A DNA stretch of 64,000 nucleotides from Arthrobacter sp. PAMC 25486 (GTDB taxonomy: Bacteria; Actinomycetota; Actinomycetes; Actinomycetales; Micrococcaceae), in NCBI RefSeq assembly GCF_000785535.1, contig NZ_CP007595.1:1364001-1428000 (forward strand), read 5' to 3'. Position numbers and translations under genes: made by a program. The stretch's first letter is position 1. The number at the start of each line of letters is the position of its first letter. Of this stretch, positions 46,578-56,485 are shown piece by piece. The notes under the pieces were generated by a model. The model saw only the letters and a list, made by a program, of their open reading frames with translations. It had not been told where the DNA came from and made no database searches.

Positions 46578-47324
46578 ATGACATTAGAGCGCTGGGAGCG
46601 GGCTGCAGAGTGGCCCTTGATCGTAATATCGGTGCTGTTCTTGGCGGCTTACTCTGTCCAAGTTCTGGCGTCAGGAACGGCGGTCAAGGTCGCCGGCTGG
46701 TTCATGGCGGTCACGTGGGGGTTGTTCCTGGTTGATTATGTGGTTTCGCTCTGGCTGGCTCCGCGGCGGCTCTCCTGGTTCTTCCGGCACTTGCATGAGT
46801 TGGCCATCGTGGTGCTGCCAATGCTCCGCCCGCTCCGGCTGTTGAGGCTGGTGACATTGATTGGCGTTCTGCAACGGGTGGCAGGCAATGCGCTGCGCGG
46901 TCGGGTGGCGACCTATGTAGTCGCTGCTTCGGGATTGCTGGTGTATATCGGCGCACTTGCCATGTACGACGCCGAGAAGGCGTCTCCTGAGGCTTCCATC
47001 AAGTCCTTTGGTGACGCCGCCTGGTGGGCGATTGTGACGATCACTACCGTGGGCTACGGGGATCTGTCTCCATCGACAGGCACGGGCAGGGTAATTGCTG
47101 TTGGCCTAATGATTGGCGGCATAGCATTGCTCGGTATCGTAACTGCAACGTTAGCGTCGTGGTTGGTGGAGAAAGTCTCGGCCGAGGATTCTAATTCTCA
47201 GGCAGTGACCGTCGATCATTTGGAACTGCTCCGGGAAGAAATTCGGGCACTCCGCCTTCAGCGAGAGGCCATTCCCTCGGCTGTCCCAGAGGAATCCACG
47301 AGCGGCGCACACGCACTCCCCTAA
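46578..47324 (+). CDS. Voltage-gated-type potassium channel, six-helix
   Basis: Membrane channel subunit of 248 residues. Helices S1-S3 occupy about 12-62, and a short S4-like helix has regularly spaced Arg (LRPLRLLRLVTLIGVLQRVAG, about 83-103). The pore helix and selectivity filter are WWAIVTITTVGYGDLSP with TTVGYGD at 156-162; S6 follows (VIAVGLMIGGIALLGIVTATLASWLV). A short C-terminal coiled coil (VDHLELLREEIRALRLQREA) probably helps tetramer assembly; there is no RCK domain. The start ATG at 46578 is preferred over 46557, but its ribosome site is weak. Confidence 0.92.
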   Translation: MTLERWERAAEWPLIVISVLFLAAYSVQVLASGTAVKVAGWFMAVTWGLFLVDYVVSLWLAPRRLSWFFRHLHELAIVVLPMLRPLRLLRLVTLIGVLQRVAGNALRGRVATYVVAASGLLVYIGALAMYDAEKASPEASIKSFGDAAWWAIVTITTVGYGDLSPSTGTGRVIAVGLMIGGIALLGIVTATLASWLVEKVSAEDSNSQAVTVDHLELLREEIRALRLQREAIPSAVPEESTSGAHALP

Positions 47325-47452
47325 TATTCCTCACTTCCCCCAATAATCCCCGTTTATTACTCCAGCTTTTCGCTTATTTGCTGTTTTTCAACGGCGTCGG
47401 CGAACTTCCACCCGGCGGGCTGCGGCTACGATCCGCCGCCCGTTGAAAAAGT

Positions 47453-47510
47453 GACATCGATCCCGCCTTACGACACCGGGATCCCGGGCTCCGAAAGTGG
47501 CATCGGTGTC
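47453..47510. repeat. Degenerate member of the palindrome family seen at 27381 and 39890
   Basis: The right half GGGATCCCGGGCTCCGAAAG followed by TGGCATCGGTGTC matches the family; the left arm (GACATCGATCCCGCCTTACG) is diverged and pairs only in part. The element lies in the 324-base gap between the channel gene and bcp, where I see no gene. Confidence 0.7.
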
Positions 47511-47648
47511 ATTATTGCCAGCCGTCCCTGCATTTGCGGCTGGCAGGCCGACTGGCGGGCTCGAAGGGTGGGGCCCAATTTAGCCACCCGGCGCAACTCA
47601 CCTAGGCTGAAAACCAGCCCAAACACTTCCACGAACCAGGAGCCTTCC

Positions 47649-48125
47649 ATGTCTGAACGCCTTGTTGCCGGCGATGTCGCACCGTCCTTCACCCTCTCCA
47701 ACGCCGACGGCGGCACCACCTCACTCACCGATTTTGCCGGCCAGAACGTCATCCTGTTCTTTTACCCGGCAGCCATGACGCCCGGCTGCACCAAGCAAGC
47801 CTGCGACTTCCGCGACAATCTGGGCTCCCTGCAATCACACGGGTACAAGGTGCTGGGCATCTCCCCCGACCCAGTGGCCAAGCTGGAAAAGTTTGCCGCC
47901 CGCGACTCCCTGACCTACCCGCTGCTCAGCGACGAAGACCATGCCGTGGCCGACGCCTATGCAGCGTGGGGCGAGAAGAAGAATTACGGCAAGACGTATG
48001 AGGGCCTGATCCGCTCAACCATCGTGGTTGACGGCGACGGCAGGGTTGCCGTGGCCCAGTACAACGTGCGCGCCACCGGCCACGTGGCCAAGCTGCGCCG
48101 CGATTTGAAGATCGACGACGCTTAG
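47649..48125 (+). CDS. bcp: Thioredoxin-dependent thiol peroxidase, BCP type
   Basis: Peroxiredoxin of 158 residues reducing hydroperoxides with electrons from thioredoxin. Peroxidatic Cys47 and resolving Cys52 are in TPGCTKQACDFRD, the BCP subfamily spacing; the catalytic Arg is in GLIRSTIVVD. ATG 47649 has AGGAG eight bases upstream; the open frame to 47451 passes through a palindrome and is rejected. No linked redox partner. Confidence 0.94.
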   Translation: MSERLVAGDVAPSFTLSNADGGTTSLTDFAGQNVILFFYPAAMTPGCTKQACDFRDNLGSLQSHGYKVLGISPDPVAKLEKFAARDSLTYPLLSDEDHAVADAYAAWGEKKNYGKTYEGLIRSTIVVDGDGRVAVAQYNVRATGHVAKLRRDLKIDDA

Positions 48126-48148
48126 CTGCCAGTCCCGGCCTTGCCGAG

Positions 48149-48225
48149 GTGCTGCGGCGTTCCCAAATAACGCGCCATAAGTGCTGCGGCGTTGGGGAAA
48201 ACACCCCAGAAGGTGCTGCGGCGTT
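48149..48225. repeat. Three tandem units with 32-base period, inverted copy of the 3389 array
   Basis: GTGCTGCGGCGTT starts at 48149, 48181 and 48213, exactly 32 bases apart. It is the reverse complement of AACGCCGCAGCAC at 3389-3480. The middle unit includes GGGGAAAACACCCC. It follows the bcp stop codon. Confidence 0.8.
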
Positions 48226-48261
48226 CATAGTGGCGGATGCCCTGACTGGCGCACGGCACAC

Positions 48262-48299
48262 AAAAAGCCTCCGTCGATTCATTTCGACGGAGGCTTTTT
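48262..48299. terminator. Bidirectional terminator between bcp and tRNA-Leu
   Basis: AAAAAGCCTCCGTCGA (48262-48277) and its exact complement (48284-48299) with a 6-base loop, giving a T run in both directions. Serves bcp (plus) and tRNA-Leu (minus). Confidence 0.9.
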
Positions 48300-48304
48300 C
48301 ACTG

Positions 48305-48386
48305 TGCGCAAGAGGGGACTTGAACCCCTACGCCCGAAGGCACAGGTACCTAAAACCTGCGTGTCTACCAATTCCACCACTCGCGC
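48305..48386 (-). tRNA. tRNA-Leu (TAG)
   Basis: Minus strand: acceptor GCGCGAG with CTTGCGC, D arm with GGTAGACACG, anticodon stem CAGGT-ACCTG around TTTAGGT (anticodon TAG), a class II variable arm TGCCTTCGGGCG and T loop GGTTCAAGTCC. 82 bases, no encoded CCA. Confidence 0.93.
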
Positions 48387-48526
48387 GGGTGCATTGAAGC
48401 ATGAACAATACTACCGGCTCGGCCCCGCAACTTTGACCACGGCGCAGCGCTCACAGGGGATCAGTCAGATTCTCCTACTAAGATGAGTGGCTGAGCCAAA
48501 AACCCATGCAACAAGGAGAACTCCAC

Positions 48527-50206
48527 GTGACACGCCCTGCCGGCCCACGGCGCTTGGTGCTCCGGCGCGCGGTGGCGATGTCCGCCGTCGTGCTTCTTGC
48601 GGTGACAGCCTGCACGGCCGCTCCCGAACCGTCGCCCACCACGGCACCAAGCACCGCGGCGCCGGAAACCGTCTTCAATTTCGGCACCGGTTCGGACCCG
48701 CTGGGATTTGATCCGGCGCTCGTCTCAGACAACGAGTCCTACCGTGTGACGCGGCAGGTGCTGGAGGGGCTGATGACGATCGACCCCGTCACCGGCGCCC
48801 CTGCCCCCAGCCTGGCCACCACGTGGGAAGAGCTCGACGGCGGACTGTCGTACCGCTTCGAGCTGCGCCCCGACGTGAAATTCCAGGACGGCACGGACTT
48901 CAACGCCGCAGCTGTGTGCGCCAACTTTGAGCGCTGGTACTCCTTCACGCCCGCAACACGCGGCGACGGCTCCTCGACGATGTTCAAGCAGATTTTTCGC
49001 GCTTTCAAGGACGACGCCAAGAATTCCCTGTACGACGGCTGCACGGTTACTGGGCCGTTGGAAGTCACGCTCGGGCTGAAGATGCGGCTCACGGGATTCC
49101 TGCAGGCGCTGACCCTGCCGGCCTTTGCGATCTCTTCCCCCGCAGCCCTGGCGGCCGGAACCGCCGACGTCCTGGACAAGACCTTTTCCGCCAACAAGGT
49201 CTCCAACTATGGACTGCACCCCGTGGGAACCGGGCCGTTCACCTTCACCTCGGCTGCGGCCGGCGGCGTCACCCTAAACGCCAATGCCAACTACTGGGGC
49301 ACCAAGAGCGCCATCAGCACGCTGAATTTCAAGACGTTCGAACAGCCCGAGACGCGGTTCGCTGCGTTGGAGGACGGCACCCTTGACGGCTTCGATCCGG
49401 TCACGCCCGGCAACTACGACAAGCTCATCAAGAGCGGCAAGCAGGTGCTCCAGCGCGATCCGTTCTCCGTCATGTACGTCGGGATCAACCAAAAGATTCC
49501 AGTCCTCAAGGAACTGAAGGTCCGTGAGGCCATTGCCGCGGCCGTGGACAAGGCCACCCTCGCCAGCAACTATTTCATCGCCGGCACGGCACCCACCGCG
49601 CAGTTCATCCCGCCCAAACTCAGCGGTTTCAACAAGGCCGTTGAAGGCATCCCGTACGATCCAGCCAAGGCCAAGACGTTGCTGGGCGAGTCGGGCTACA
49701 ACGGCGAAGAGCTCAAGTTCTACTACCCCACCAACTCGGCCCGGACGTACCTGCCCCTGCCCGAAAAGGTGTACGCCCAGATCGCAGCCGAGCTGACGGC
49801 CATCGGCTTGAACATCAAGCCCGTCCCGATCCCGTGGAGCGACGGCTATGTCACGGCCGTGACGAACGACGGCGACCATGCCTTGAGTTTGATGGGTTGG
49901 AACGGCAGCTACGCCGACCCGGACAACTTCGTGGGCCCACTCTTCGGTTCCCCCAGCGCGGAACTGGGCCTGGATGATCCACAGCTGGTCTCCAAGATCA
50001 CCCGCGCCCGGAGCATGCCCAACGGGCCCGACCGGGTGGCCGCGTATGAATCGATCAGCAAGCAGCTGGCGGAAACCGTGCCGGCCGTGCCGATTGCCTT
50101 CCCCATCTCGGCCCTCGCCCTATCCGACAAGGTGTTGTCCTATCCGCTCAGCCCGGTGCTCAACGAGGTCTTCAACCAGGTCCAGCTGGCCCCGGCGGCC
50201 GGTTAG
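48527..50206 (+). CDS. Peptide/nickel-type ABC transporter solute-binding lipoprotein
   Basis: SBP_bac_5 (DppA/OppA) family protein of 559 residues, lipid anchored outside the membrane. GTG 48527 with AGGAG eight bases upstream is chosen over ATG 48506, whose codons contain that ribosome site. Signal peptide with lipobox AVTAC near residue 29. Family landmarks: NFGTGSDPLGFDPALVSDNE, YRFELRPDVKFQDGTDFNAAAV, GTGPFTFTS and LSLMGWNGSYADPDNFVGPLF. No permease or ATPase genes are adjacent, so it is an orphan that must work with a transporter encoded elsewhere. Confidence 0.93.
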   Translation: MTRPAGPRRLVLRRAVAMSAVVLLAVTACTAAPEPSPTTAPSTAAPETVFNFGTGSDPLGFDPALVSDNESYRVTRQVLEGLMTIDPVTGAPAPSLATTWEELDGGLSYRFELRPDVKFQDGTDFNAAAVCANFERWYSFTPATRGDGSSTMFKQIFRAFKDDAKNSLYDGCTVTGPLEVTLGLKMRLTGFLQALTLPAFAISSPAALAAGTADVLDKTFSANKVSNYGLHPVGTGPFTFTSAAAGGVTLNANANYWGTKSAISTLNFKTFEQPETRFAALEDGTLDGFDPVTPGNYDKLIKSGKQVLQRDPFSVMYVGINQKIPVLKELKVREAIAAAVDKATLASNYFIAGTAPTAQFIPPKLSGFNKAVEGIPYDPAKAKTLLGESGYNGEELKFYYPTNSARTYLPLPEKVYAQIAAELTAIGLNIKPVPIPWSDGYVTAVTNDGDHALSLMGWNGSYADPDNFVGPLFGSPSAELGLDDPQLVSKITRARSMPNGPDRVAAYESISKQLAETVPAVPIAFPISALALSDKVLSYPLSPVLNEVFNQVQLAPAAG

Positions 50207-50373
50207 CGGCCCGCGCCGCCGGCACGCTGAGCCCCGCGGAGCAGCCCGGCAGGGCACCTTGGGTGAGAGGGTCCGGCGTCGTGCTTAACGGGGTGAAATG
50301 CCCGCGATTTACGCATCCAGTGCCTACCGCGATACGCTTCTACCGCTAGGAAGAGCCTCTACCGGAGTTGACT

Positions 50374-51873
50374 GTGACCTTCATTTCGAACACCAAAGAC
50401 GCTGATGTTGTCCTTATCGGGGGCGGCGTCATGAGCGCAACGCTGGGCACGATGCTCAAGCAACTGGAACCAAACTGGAAGATCGTGCTGTTCGAACAGC
50501 TCGACACGCCAGGCTTGGAATCCTCCAGCCCCTGGAACAATGCCGGCACGGGACACTCCGCGCTCTGCGAACTCAACTACTCACCCGCGGCCAAAGACGG
50601 CACGGTGAACCCGGCCAAGGCCATCCACATCAACGAACAGTTCCAGCTGTCCCGCCAGTTCTGGGCGCACCTGGTGGATGAATCGCTGATCGGCTCCCCC
50701 AAGGGCTTCATCAACACGGTCCCGCACATGAGCTTTGTCATCGGCGAAGCGCACCGGGCGTTCCTGAAGGCCCGGCACGAGGCGCTGCAGGCCAACCCCG
50801 TCTTTGCCTCCATGGAATACTCCGAGGACCCGGCGCAGATCGCCAAGTGGGCGCCGCTGGTCATGAAGGGCCGCGACCCGCAGGAAATCGTCACCGCCAC
50901 CCGCGCCGCCGAAGGCACCGACGTCGACTTTGGCGCCCTGACCCGTGAGCTCATCGGCTACATGGGCGAGAACGGCGTCGAGATCAACTACGGCACCACC
51001 GTCACCGACGTTGCCCGGGCCACCGACGGCGGCTGGGACGTTGCGCTGAAGCACCCCGCCTCCGGGGAGCACGGCAAGATCAAGGCCAAGTTTGTGTTCA
51101 TCGGCTCCGGCGGCGGTGCCCTGCACCTGTTGCAGAAGTCGGGCATCCCCGAGGGCAAGGGCTTTGGCGGCTTCCCCGTCTCCGGCCAGTTCTTCCGCTG
51201 CACCGATGAAAAACTTGCCAAGCAGCACAGCGCCAAGGTGTACGGCCAGGCGTCAGTGGGCGCCCCGCCCATGTCGGTCCCGCACCTGGACACCCGCTAC
51301 GTTGACGGCAAGCGTTCACTGCTGTTCGGCCCGTACGGCGGATTCTCCACCAAGTACCTCAAGACCGGCAGCTACATGGACCTGCCCGGCTCCATCCGCC
51401 CCAACAACATCATCCCGATGCTGGCTGTTGGCAAGGACAACCTGGACCTGGTCAAGTATCTGGTCACCGAGGTCACCAAGACGCACGCCGGCAAGGTGGA
51501 GGCGCTCCACGAGTACTTCCCCGAGGCCGACGGCAAGGACTGGGAGCTGATCACGGCAGGCCAGCGGGTGCAGATCATCAAGAAGGACGCCAAGAAGGGC
51601 GGCCTGCTGCAGTTCGGCACCGAGGTCATCACGGCCGCCGACGGATCGCTCTCCGCATTGTTGGGTGCCTCCCCCGGCGCCTCAACGGCCGTGCCGATTA
51701 TGCTGGAGCTGTTGCAGCGTTGCTTCCCGCGCAAGTTCAAGCTGGAGTGGCAGGATTCCCTGCGCACCATGATGCCCACCTACGGCAGCACGCTAAACGA
51801 TGACGCGGAACTATTTGAGAAGACCCTGGCCGCAACGGCCGCTTCTTTGCAGTTGAAGACGGACAAAGCCTAA
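50374..51873 (+). CDS. mqo: Malate:quinone oxidoreductase
   Basis: Peripheral membrane FAD enzyme oxidising malate to oxaloacetate and passing electrons to the quinone pool; 499 residues. FAD dinucleotide loop [14 protein letters not shown] near the N-terminus, then [31 protein letters not shown] and the C-terminal MMPTYG segment, all typical. I start at GTG 50374 with GGAG six bases before; a TTG at 50368 overlaps this ribosome site. Monocistronic. Confidence 0.95.
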   Translation: MTFISNTKDADVVLIGGGVMSATLGTMLKQLEPNWKIVLFEQLDTPGLESSSPWNNAGTGHSALCELNYSPAAKDGTVNPAKAIHINEQFQLSRQFWAHLVDESLIGSPKGFINTVPHMSFVIGEAHRAFLKARHEALQANPVFASMEYSEDPAQIAKWAPLVMKGRDPQEIVTATRAAEGTDVDFGALTRELIGYMGENGVEINYGTTVTDVARATDGGWDVALKHPASGEHGKIKAKFVFIGSGGGALHLLQKSGIPEGKGFGGFPVSGQFFRCTDEKLAKQHSAKVYGQASVGAPPMSVPHLDTRYVDGKRSLLFGPYGGFSTKYLKTGSYMDLPGSIRPNNIIPMLAVGKDNLDLVKYLVTEVTKTHAGKVEALHEYFPEADGKDWELITAGQRVQIIKKDAKKGGLLQFGTEVITAADGSLSALLGASPGASTAVPIMLELLQRCFPRKFKLEWQDSLRTMMPTYGSTLNDDAELFEKTLAATAASLQLKTDKA

Positions 51874-51924
51874 CGCTCCCCGCATCGCTGGAGGGGACCG
51901 GCACTTAGCAGTGGGAGAAACTTG

Positions 51925-54900
51925 ATGTTCAAGCTGGCCAAAATGTCCTTGGGGAACCGGGCATTGATCGCCCTCATCACCATCTTCGCCATGGTGTTCG
52001 GGGTGATCACGCTCGGTTCACTCAAGCAGGAACTCATCCCCAGCATCGAGTTCCCGCAAATCACGGTGGTCTCGGCCATGCCGGGAGCCTCCCCCGCCGT
52101 CGTGGACAAACAGGTCAGCGAGCCGCTTGAGGCTGCGCTGAACGCGGTGGAGGGGCTGGAATCCAGCACCTCCACCTCCCGCAGCGGCTTCTCCACCATC
52201 AACCTGGCGTTCACGTACGGCACCAACCTGGACCGTGCCCGGAACCAGATTGACCGGGCCATCTCCAACGTCGCCTCCCGCCTGCCCGACGGTGTCCAAC
52301 CGCAGCCCATCGCCGGCAGCATCGCCGATTTCCCCATCGTGTTCATGGCCGTCTCCTCCGACCAGGACCTGGCCGCGCTCAACACAGACCTTGCGCGCAT
52401 CGCCGTTCCCAAGCTCATGAAGATCGACGGCGTCCGCAGCGCCGATGTGACCGGCGCCAACTCCCAGCACATCCAGATCCTGCCGAACCCTGCCAAGATG
52501 ACGGCCGCCGGGGTCACCGTGGGCTCCATTGCCGACGCCCTAAAGAACAACGGCACCCTGATCCCCGTCGGTTCGCTGACCACCGACGGCACCACCCTGT
52601 CCATCCAGGCCGGCAGCCCCGTTGACTCCATCGACGCCGTCAAGGCCCTGCCGCTGGCTGTCACCGGTCCCGCCACAGGGCCCGGCGCCGCACCGGCCGG
52701 CCCCGCCGAGGGATCCGGCGCCGCACCCACCATCGAATCCGTCGCCACCGTGGCCCTGGCGGATGACCCCACCACCTCCATCACGCGCACCAACGGCGAG
52801 GCCACGCTGGCCCTGTCCATCACGAAGAAGCCGGACGCCGACACCGTTACGCTGTCCCAGGAAATCGCCGCGGCCATGCCGGAACTGACGGCGTCCATGG
52901 GCAACAACACGAAGTTTGTCACCGTCCTTGACCAGGCCCCCTTCATTGAAAAATCCATCCACGACCTGACGGTGGAGGGTCTGCTGGGACTCGGGTTCGC
53001 CGTCGTGGTTATCCTGATTTTCCTCATGTCGGTGCGCTCCACGCTGGTCACCGCCATCTCCATCCCGCTCTCGCTGCTGGTGACGTTCATCGGGCTGTGG
53101 GCCACGGGATATTCGTTGAACATCCTGACCCTGGGCGCGCTCACCATTGCCATTGGGCGGGTGGTGGACGACTCCATTGTGGTGATCGAGAACATCAAGC
53201 GGCACCTCAGTTACGGCGAGGACAAGAAAACCGCCATCCTGGCCGCGATTCGCGAGGTTGCCGCGGCCATCACCGCCTCGACGCTGACCACGGTGGCCGT
53301 GTTTCTGCCCATCGCGTTTGTGGGCAGCCTGGCCGGGGAGCTGTTCCGCCCGTTCGCGCTCACCGTCACGTTTGCGCTGCTCGCCTCCCTGCTCGTCTCG
53401 CTCACCATTGTGCCGGTGCTGGCGTACTGGTTCCTGAAGTCCCCCGCGCCGGCCGATTCCGCCATGTTGCTGGACGACGCCGGAGCCCCCTTGGGCGGCA
53501 AGGCGCTGCTGCGCGCTGTGGAAGAGAAGGAACGATCCTCCTGGCTGCAGCGCGGCTACCTGCCCATCCTCGCCAAGACCCAAAAGCACCCCGTGGTGAC
53601 GCTGATTGCTGGCGGCATTGTGCTGGCGGCGACGCTCGCCATGACCCCGCTGCTGCCCACCAATCTGCTGGGTGACACCGGCCAGAACAGCCTGAGCATC
53701 CAGCAGGACCTGCCCGCCGGCACCAGCCTTGAGGTGACAAACGAGGCCGCCAAGAAGGTGGAAACCGCCCTGGACGGCATCGACGGCATCACCGATGTGC
53801 AGGTGACGATCGGCAACGCCTCCGGCGGTTTCGCCGCGCTCCTGTCCTCCGGTGCGTCCAGCGCCTCGTTCCAGGTCATCACCGACCCCGACGCCGACCA
53901 GGTCGCCCTGCAGGACACCGTGCGGTCAACTGTTGAGGGTGTCAAGGATGCGGGCAAGATCAGCCTGGGCGCCCAGGGTGGCGGCTTCGGCATGTCATCC
54001 TCCGTCGACATCACCGTCAAGGCGACCACCGGCGAGGAACTGCAGCAGGCGTCCGACACCCTGGTCAAGGCCATGACGGGGCTGCCCGGCGCCCAGTCGG
54101 TGACGAGCAACCTCGGCGGTTCACAGCCTGTTGTCCAGGTGAGCGTTGACCGGGCCAAGGCGGTTGCCGCCGGGCTCGATGAGCAGCAGATCACCGGACT
54201 GCTGGCCGCCACCGTCAGCCCGATTCCGGGCGGCACCGTGCGCATCGACACCACCGACTACCGGGTGCAGATTGGCCTGGGCACGCAGTTTGATTCCGTC
54301 GCCGCACTGGCTGCGGCGCAGATCCCCACTGCCGCAGGCATGGTTCCACTCTCCGATGTGGCCACCGTGGCCGAGGTGCAGACGCCGTTGACGGTGACAT
54401 CCTCCAACGGCCAGCGCACGGCCACTGTCTCGGTGACGCCCGAAGGTGATGCGCTGGGCTCCCTCAGTTCCGAGGTGGCGAACAAGCTGGACGCCACCAC
54501 ACTGCCGGCGGGTACGATCGCCACGATCGGCGGTGCGGCCACGCAGCAGGCTGAGTCGTTCCAGCAGCTGGGCCTGGCCATGCTCGCCGCAATCGCCATT
54601 GTCTACGTGATCATGGTGGCGACGTTCAAGTCGCTCATCCAGCCGCTGATCCTGCTGGTGTCCATCCCCTTTGCAGCCACCGGCGCCATCGCGCTGTTGC
54701 TGATCACCGGCATCCCGCTGGGCCTGCCGTCCTTGATTGGCCTGCTGATGCTGGTGGGCATCGTGGTCACGAACGCCATTGTGCTCATTGACCTGATCAA
54801 CCAGTACAGGGAGCCTTCCGGCGACCGGCCTGCCATGAACGTGGCCGACGCCATTGAACATGGCGCCCGCCAGCGTTTGCGACCCATTTTGATGACGGCC

Positions 54901-55341
54901 CTGGCCACCATCTTTGCCCTGACACCCATGGCGCTGGGCGTGACGGGCAGCGGCGGCTTCATTTCCCAGCCGCTGGCCGTTGTGGTGGTGGGCGGGCTCA
55001 TCTCCTCCACGGCTTTGACGTTGATCCTGGTTCCCGTGCTGTACCGCCTCGTTGAGGGTCGCAAGGAACGCCACGATCTCATGAAGGCGCTGAAGGTGGT
55101 GCACACGCCGTCCGGTGGTGCGGGCGGTTCGGGCGCGAAGGGCAGTTCGGGCGCGAAGGGCGGTGCGGGCGATTCGGGCGCGAAGGGCAGCAAGGCCGGT
55201 TCCGAGGCAAAGGCCGGCTCCGGCTCCGACACAAAGGCCGGCTCCTCGGCCGGCTCACCGCCGCAGCCCGCCCCCGAGTTCCAGGACTGGACCACGGGAG
55301 CCATCCCGAAGGTGCGCGGCCGCCGCGCCGCCACGGACTGA
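51925..55341 (+). CDS. RND efflux transporter (AcrB/HAE1-like), single gene
   Basis: Twelve-helix proton-driven exporter, about 1138 residues. The N-terminal helix is followed by a porter domain (SIEFPQITVVSAMPGASPAVV). TM4 carries the paired Asp in IAIGRVVDDSIVVIENIKRH, the proton path. A second copy of the fold runs from about 560. A Pro/Ala/Gly insert interrupts the first porter domain (TGPATGPGAAPAGPAEGSGA, about 253-272). The C-terminal 60 residues are Gly, Ser, Ala and Lys repeats (GAKG, AKAG) with net positive charge on the cytoplasmic side. No fusion protein or outer membrane channel gene, as expected for a Gram-positive. Starts at ATG 51925, AGTGGGAGA upstream. Confidence 0.93.
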   Translation: MFKLAKMSLGNRALIALITIFAMVFGVITLGSLKQELIPSIEFPQITVVSAMPGASPAVVDKQVSEPLEAALNAVEGLESSTSTSRSGFSTINLAFTYGTNLDRARNQIDRAISNVASRLPDGVQPQPIAGSIADFPIVFMAVSSDQDLAALNTDLARIAVPKLMKIDGVRSADVTGANSQHIQILPNPAKMTAAGVTVGSIADALKNNGTLIPVGSLTTDGTTLSIQAGSPVDSIDAVKALPLAVTGPATGPGAAPAGPAEGSGAAPTIESVATVALADDPTTSITRTNGEATLALSITKKPDADTVTLSQEIAAAMPELTASMGNNTKFVTVLDQAPFIEKSIHDLTVEGLLGLGFAVVVILIFLMSVRSTLVTAISIPLSLLVTFIGLWATGYSLNILTLGALTIAIGRVVDDSIVVIENIKRHLSYGEDKKTAILAAIREVAAAITASTLTTVAVFLPIAFVGSLAGELFRPFALTVTFALLASLLVSLTIVPVLAYWFLKSPAPADSAMLLDDAGAPLGGKALLRAVEEKERSSWLQRGYLPILAKTQKHPVVTLIAGGIVLAATLAMTPLLPTNLLGDTGQNSLSIQQDLPAGTSLEVTNEAAKKVETALDGIDGITDVQVTIGNASGGFAALLSSGASSASFQVITDPDADQVALQDTVRSTVEGVKDAGKISLGAQGGGFGMSSSVDITVKATTGEELQQASDTLVKAMTGLPGAQSVTSNLGGSQPVVQVSVDRAKAVAAGLDEQQITGLLAATVSPIPGGTVRIDTTDYRVQIGLGTQFDSVAALAAAQIPTAAGMVPLSDVATVAEVQTPLTVTSSNGQRTATVSVTPEGDALGSLSSEVANKLDATTLPAGTIATIGGAATQQAESFQQLGLAMLAAIAIVYVIMVATFKSLIQPLILLVSIPFAATGAIALLLITGIPLGLPSLIGLLMLVGIVVTNAIVLIDLINQYREPSGDRPAMNVADAIEHGARQRLRPILMTALATIFALTPMALGVTGSGGFISQPLAVVVVGGLISSTALTLILVPVLYRLVEGRKERHDLMKALKVVHTPSGGAGGSGAKGSSGAKGGAGDSGAKGSKAGSEAKAGSGSDTKAGSSAGSPPQPAPEFQDWTTGAIPKVRGRRAATD

Positions 55342-55375
55342 CCCACGGCCCCTGCACCTACCCGTACTTTTCCCC

Positions 55376-55477
55376 ATTCCATTACGCAGTTGTTAGACCC
55401 CCACATTCGATTACGCACTTGTTAGACCGATTTCATCAATTTCCGCCGTTTTTGGTCTAACGAGTGCGTAATGGAAT
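55376..55477. repeat. Three copies of a 24-base unit forming inverted repeats upstream of the second AbiEi-like gene
   Basis: Direct copies at 55376-55399 and 55405-55428, inverted copy at 55454-55477. Consensus core ATTACGCASTYGTTAGACC; each direct copy differs from the inverted one at two bases. Either direct copy can pair with the inverted copy. The array ends 63 bases before the ATG of the next gene. Confidence 0.88.
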
Positions 55478-55540
55478 TCTGGAGGAGGCGCCCTGTGGAT
55501 AACTTCTGCGGGCGCCTGTGGAAATTGCCATGATTGAGGC

Positions 55541-56485
55541 ATGACTTCCCTTGTTCATCTGCCAGAGCCGTTCCATTGGTCACCCTTCACGGTGTCTGAG
55601 GCGCTCAACCACGGCGCCAGCTATGGCGAGCTCTGCCACCGTGAAGTAGTCACACTCAGCCGCGGCATCAAGATCGTGAAGCATGATTCCGATGTCCCCC
55701 TCGCGCTTTTGACGCGCCCCTATACCGTGGTTACCGGATACTCTGCAGCGTCTCACGCGACAGCTTTTAGGATTTGGGATTTCCCGGGATTCTTGCCGGG
55801 ATCACACGATGAAACCATCCACATTTCACGTCAGTATCCGCATACGGCTCCGCGCCGAAACGGAGTTGTGGGACACCGTACAGCACTGCTGAATGACGAA
55901 GTCCATTGCTTGAACGGCTTGTGGATCACCAACAGGATCAGAACATGGTTGGACTGTGCCAATGGAATGTCCGTCGAGGAACTTGTGGTGGTTGCCGATC
56001 ATCTCCTCCGGATTCCCCGACTAGAATTTGAAGGCCGCTCCGAGCCGTACACCACCATCCATGAACTTGAGGTGCTTCTTGCCCGGCACTCGGGCACTCC
56101 GGGCATCGTCAAGGCGCGAGAAGCACTTAGCCTGGCGCGGGTTGGTTCCGACTCGCCGCAGGAAACCAAGCTCCGGCTGGCGTGCGGATATGCCGGGTTG
56201 CCCGCACCGTTACTCAACGTCAAAACGCCCCTGTCAGATGGGGCTGAACGGACTCCAGACCAGTCGTACCCCGAATTCAAGGTGGCCACTGAATACGACG
56301 GCGACACCCACAACGACCCTGATCAGGTTGAACGCGACGTAAAGCGTGCAGAAGAATATCAACGGGCAGGCTGGATTGAAGTGCGGATCATGAAGCGCCA
56401 CATGCGCAACGGGGCCAAGGACGCGGTGCGCAAGGTGCGCGACGCACTTTGGGCCCGCGGCTGGCGCCCCTCCCAAAATCCTTAA
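55541..56485 (+). CDS. VSR/DUF559-like nuclease-fold protein, second AbiEi-type gene
   Basis: Protein of 314 residues with the same plan as the one at 14672-15676 but low sequence identity by eye. The N-terminal 150 residues have AbiEi-like features (GELCHREVVTLSRGIKIVKH, YTVVTGYSAASHATAFRIWD, IRTWLDCANGMSVEELVVVAD). The C-terminus has the nuclease motif VATEYDGDTHNDPDQVERDV (Glu251, Asp253, His257) and YQRAGWIEVRIMKRHM. Active-site-like residues are intact. It is flanked on both sides by members of one repeat family; the downstream repeat overlaps its stop codon. No toxin partner. Function unknown. Confidence 0.75.
   Translation: MTSLVHLPEPFHWSPFTVSEALNHGASYGELCHREVVTLSRGIKIVKHDSDVPLALLTRPYTVVTGYSAASHATAFRIWDFPGFLPGSHDETIHISRQYPHTAPRRNGVVGHRTALLNDEVHCLNGLWITNRIRTWLDCANGMSVEELVVVADHLLRIPRLEFEGRSEPYTTIHELEVLLARHSGTPGIVKAREALSLARVGSDSPQETKLRLACGYAGLPAPLLNVKTPLSDGAERTPDQSYPEFKVATEYDGDTHNDPDQVERDVKRAEEYQRAGWIEVRIMKRHMRNGAKDAVRKVRDALWARGWRPSQNP

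Noticed and set aside
51870..53198. Very long minus-strand open frame opposite the RND gene
   Set aside because: Shadow of high-GC codon bias; the plus-strand RND protein has clear family motifs throughout.
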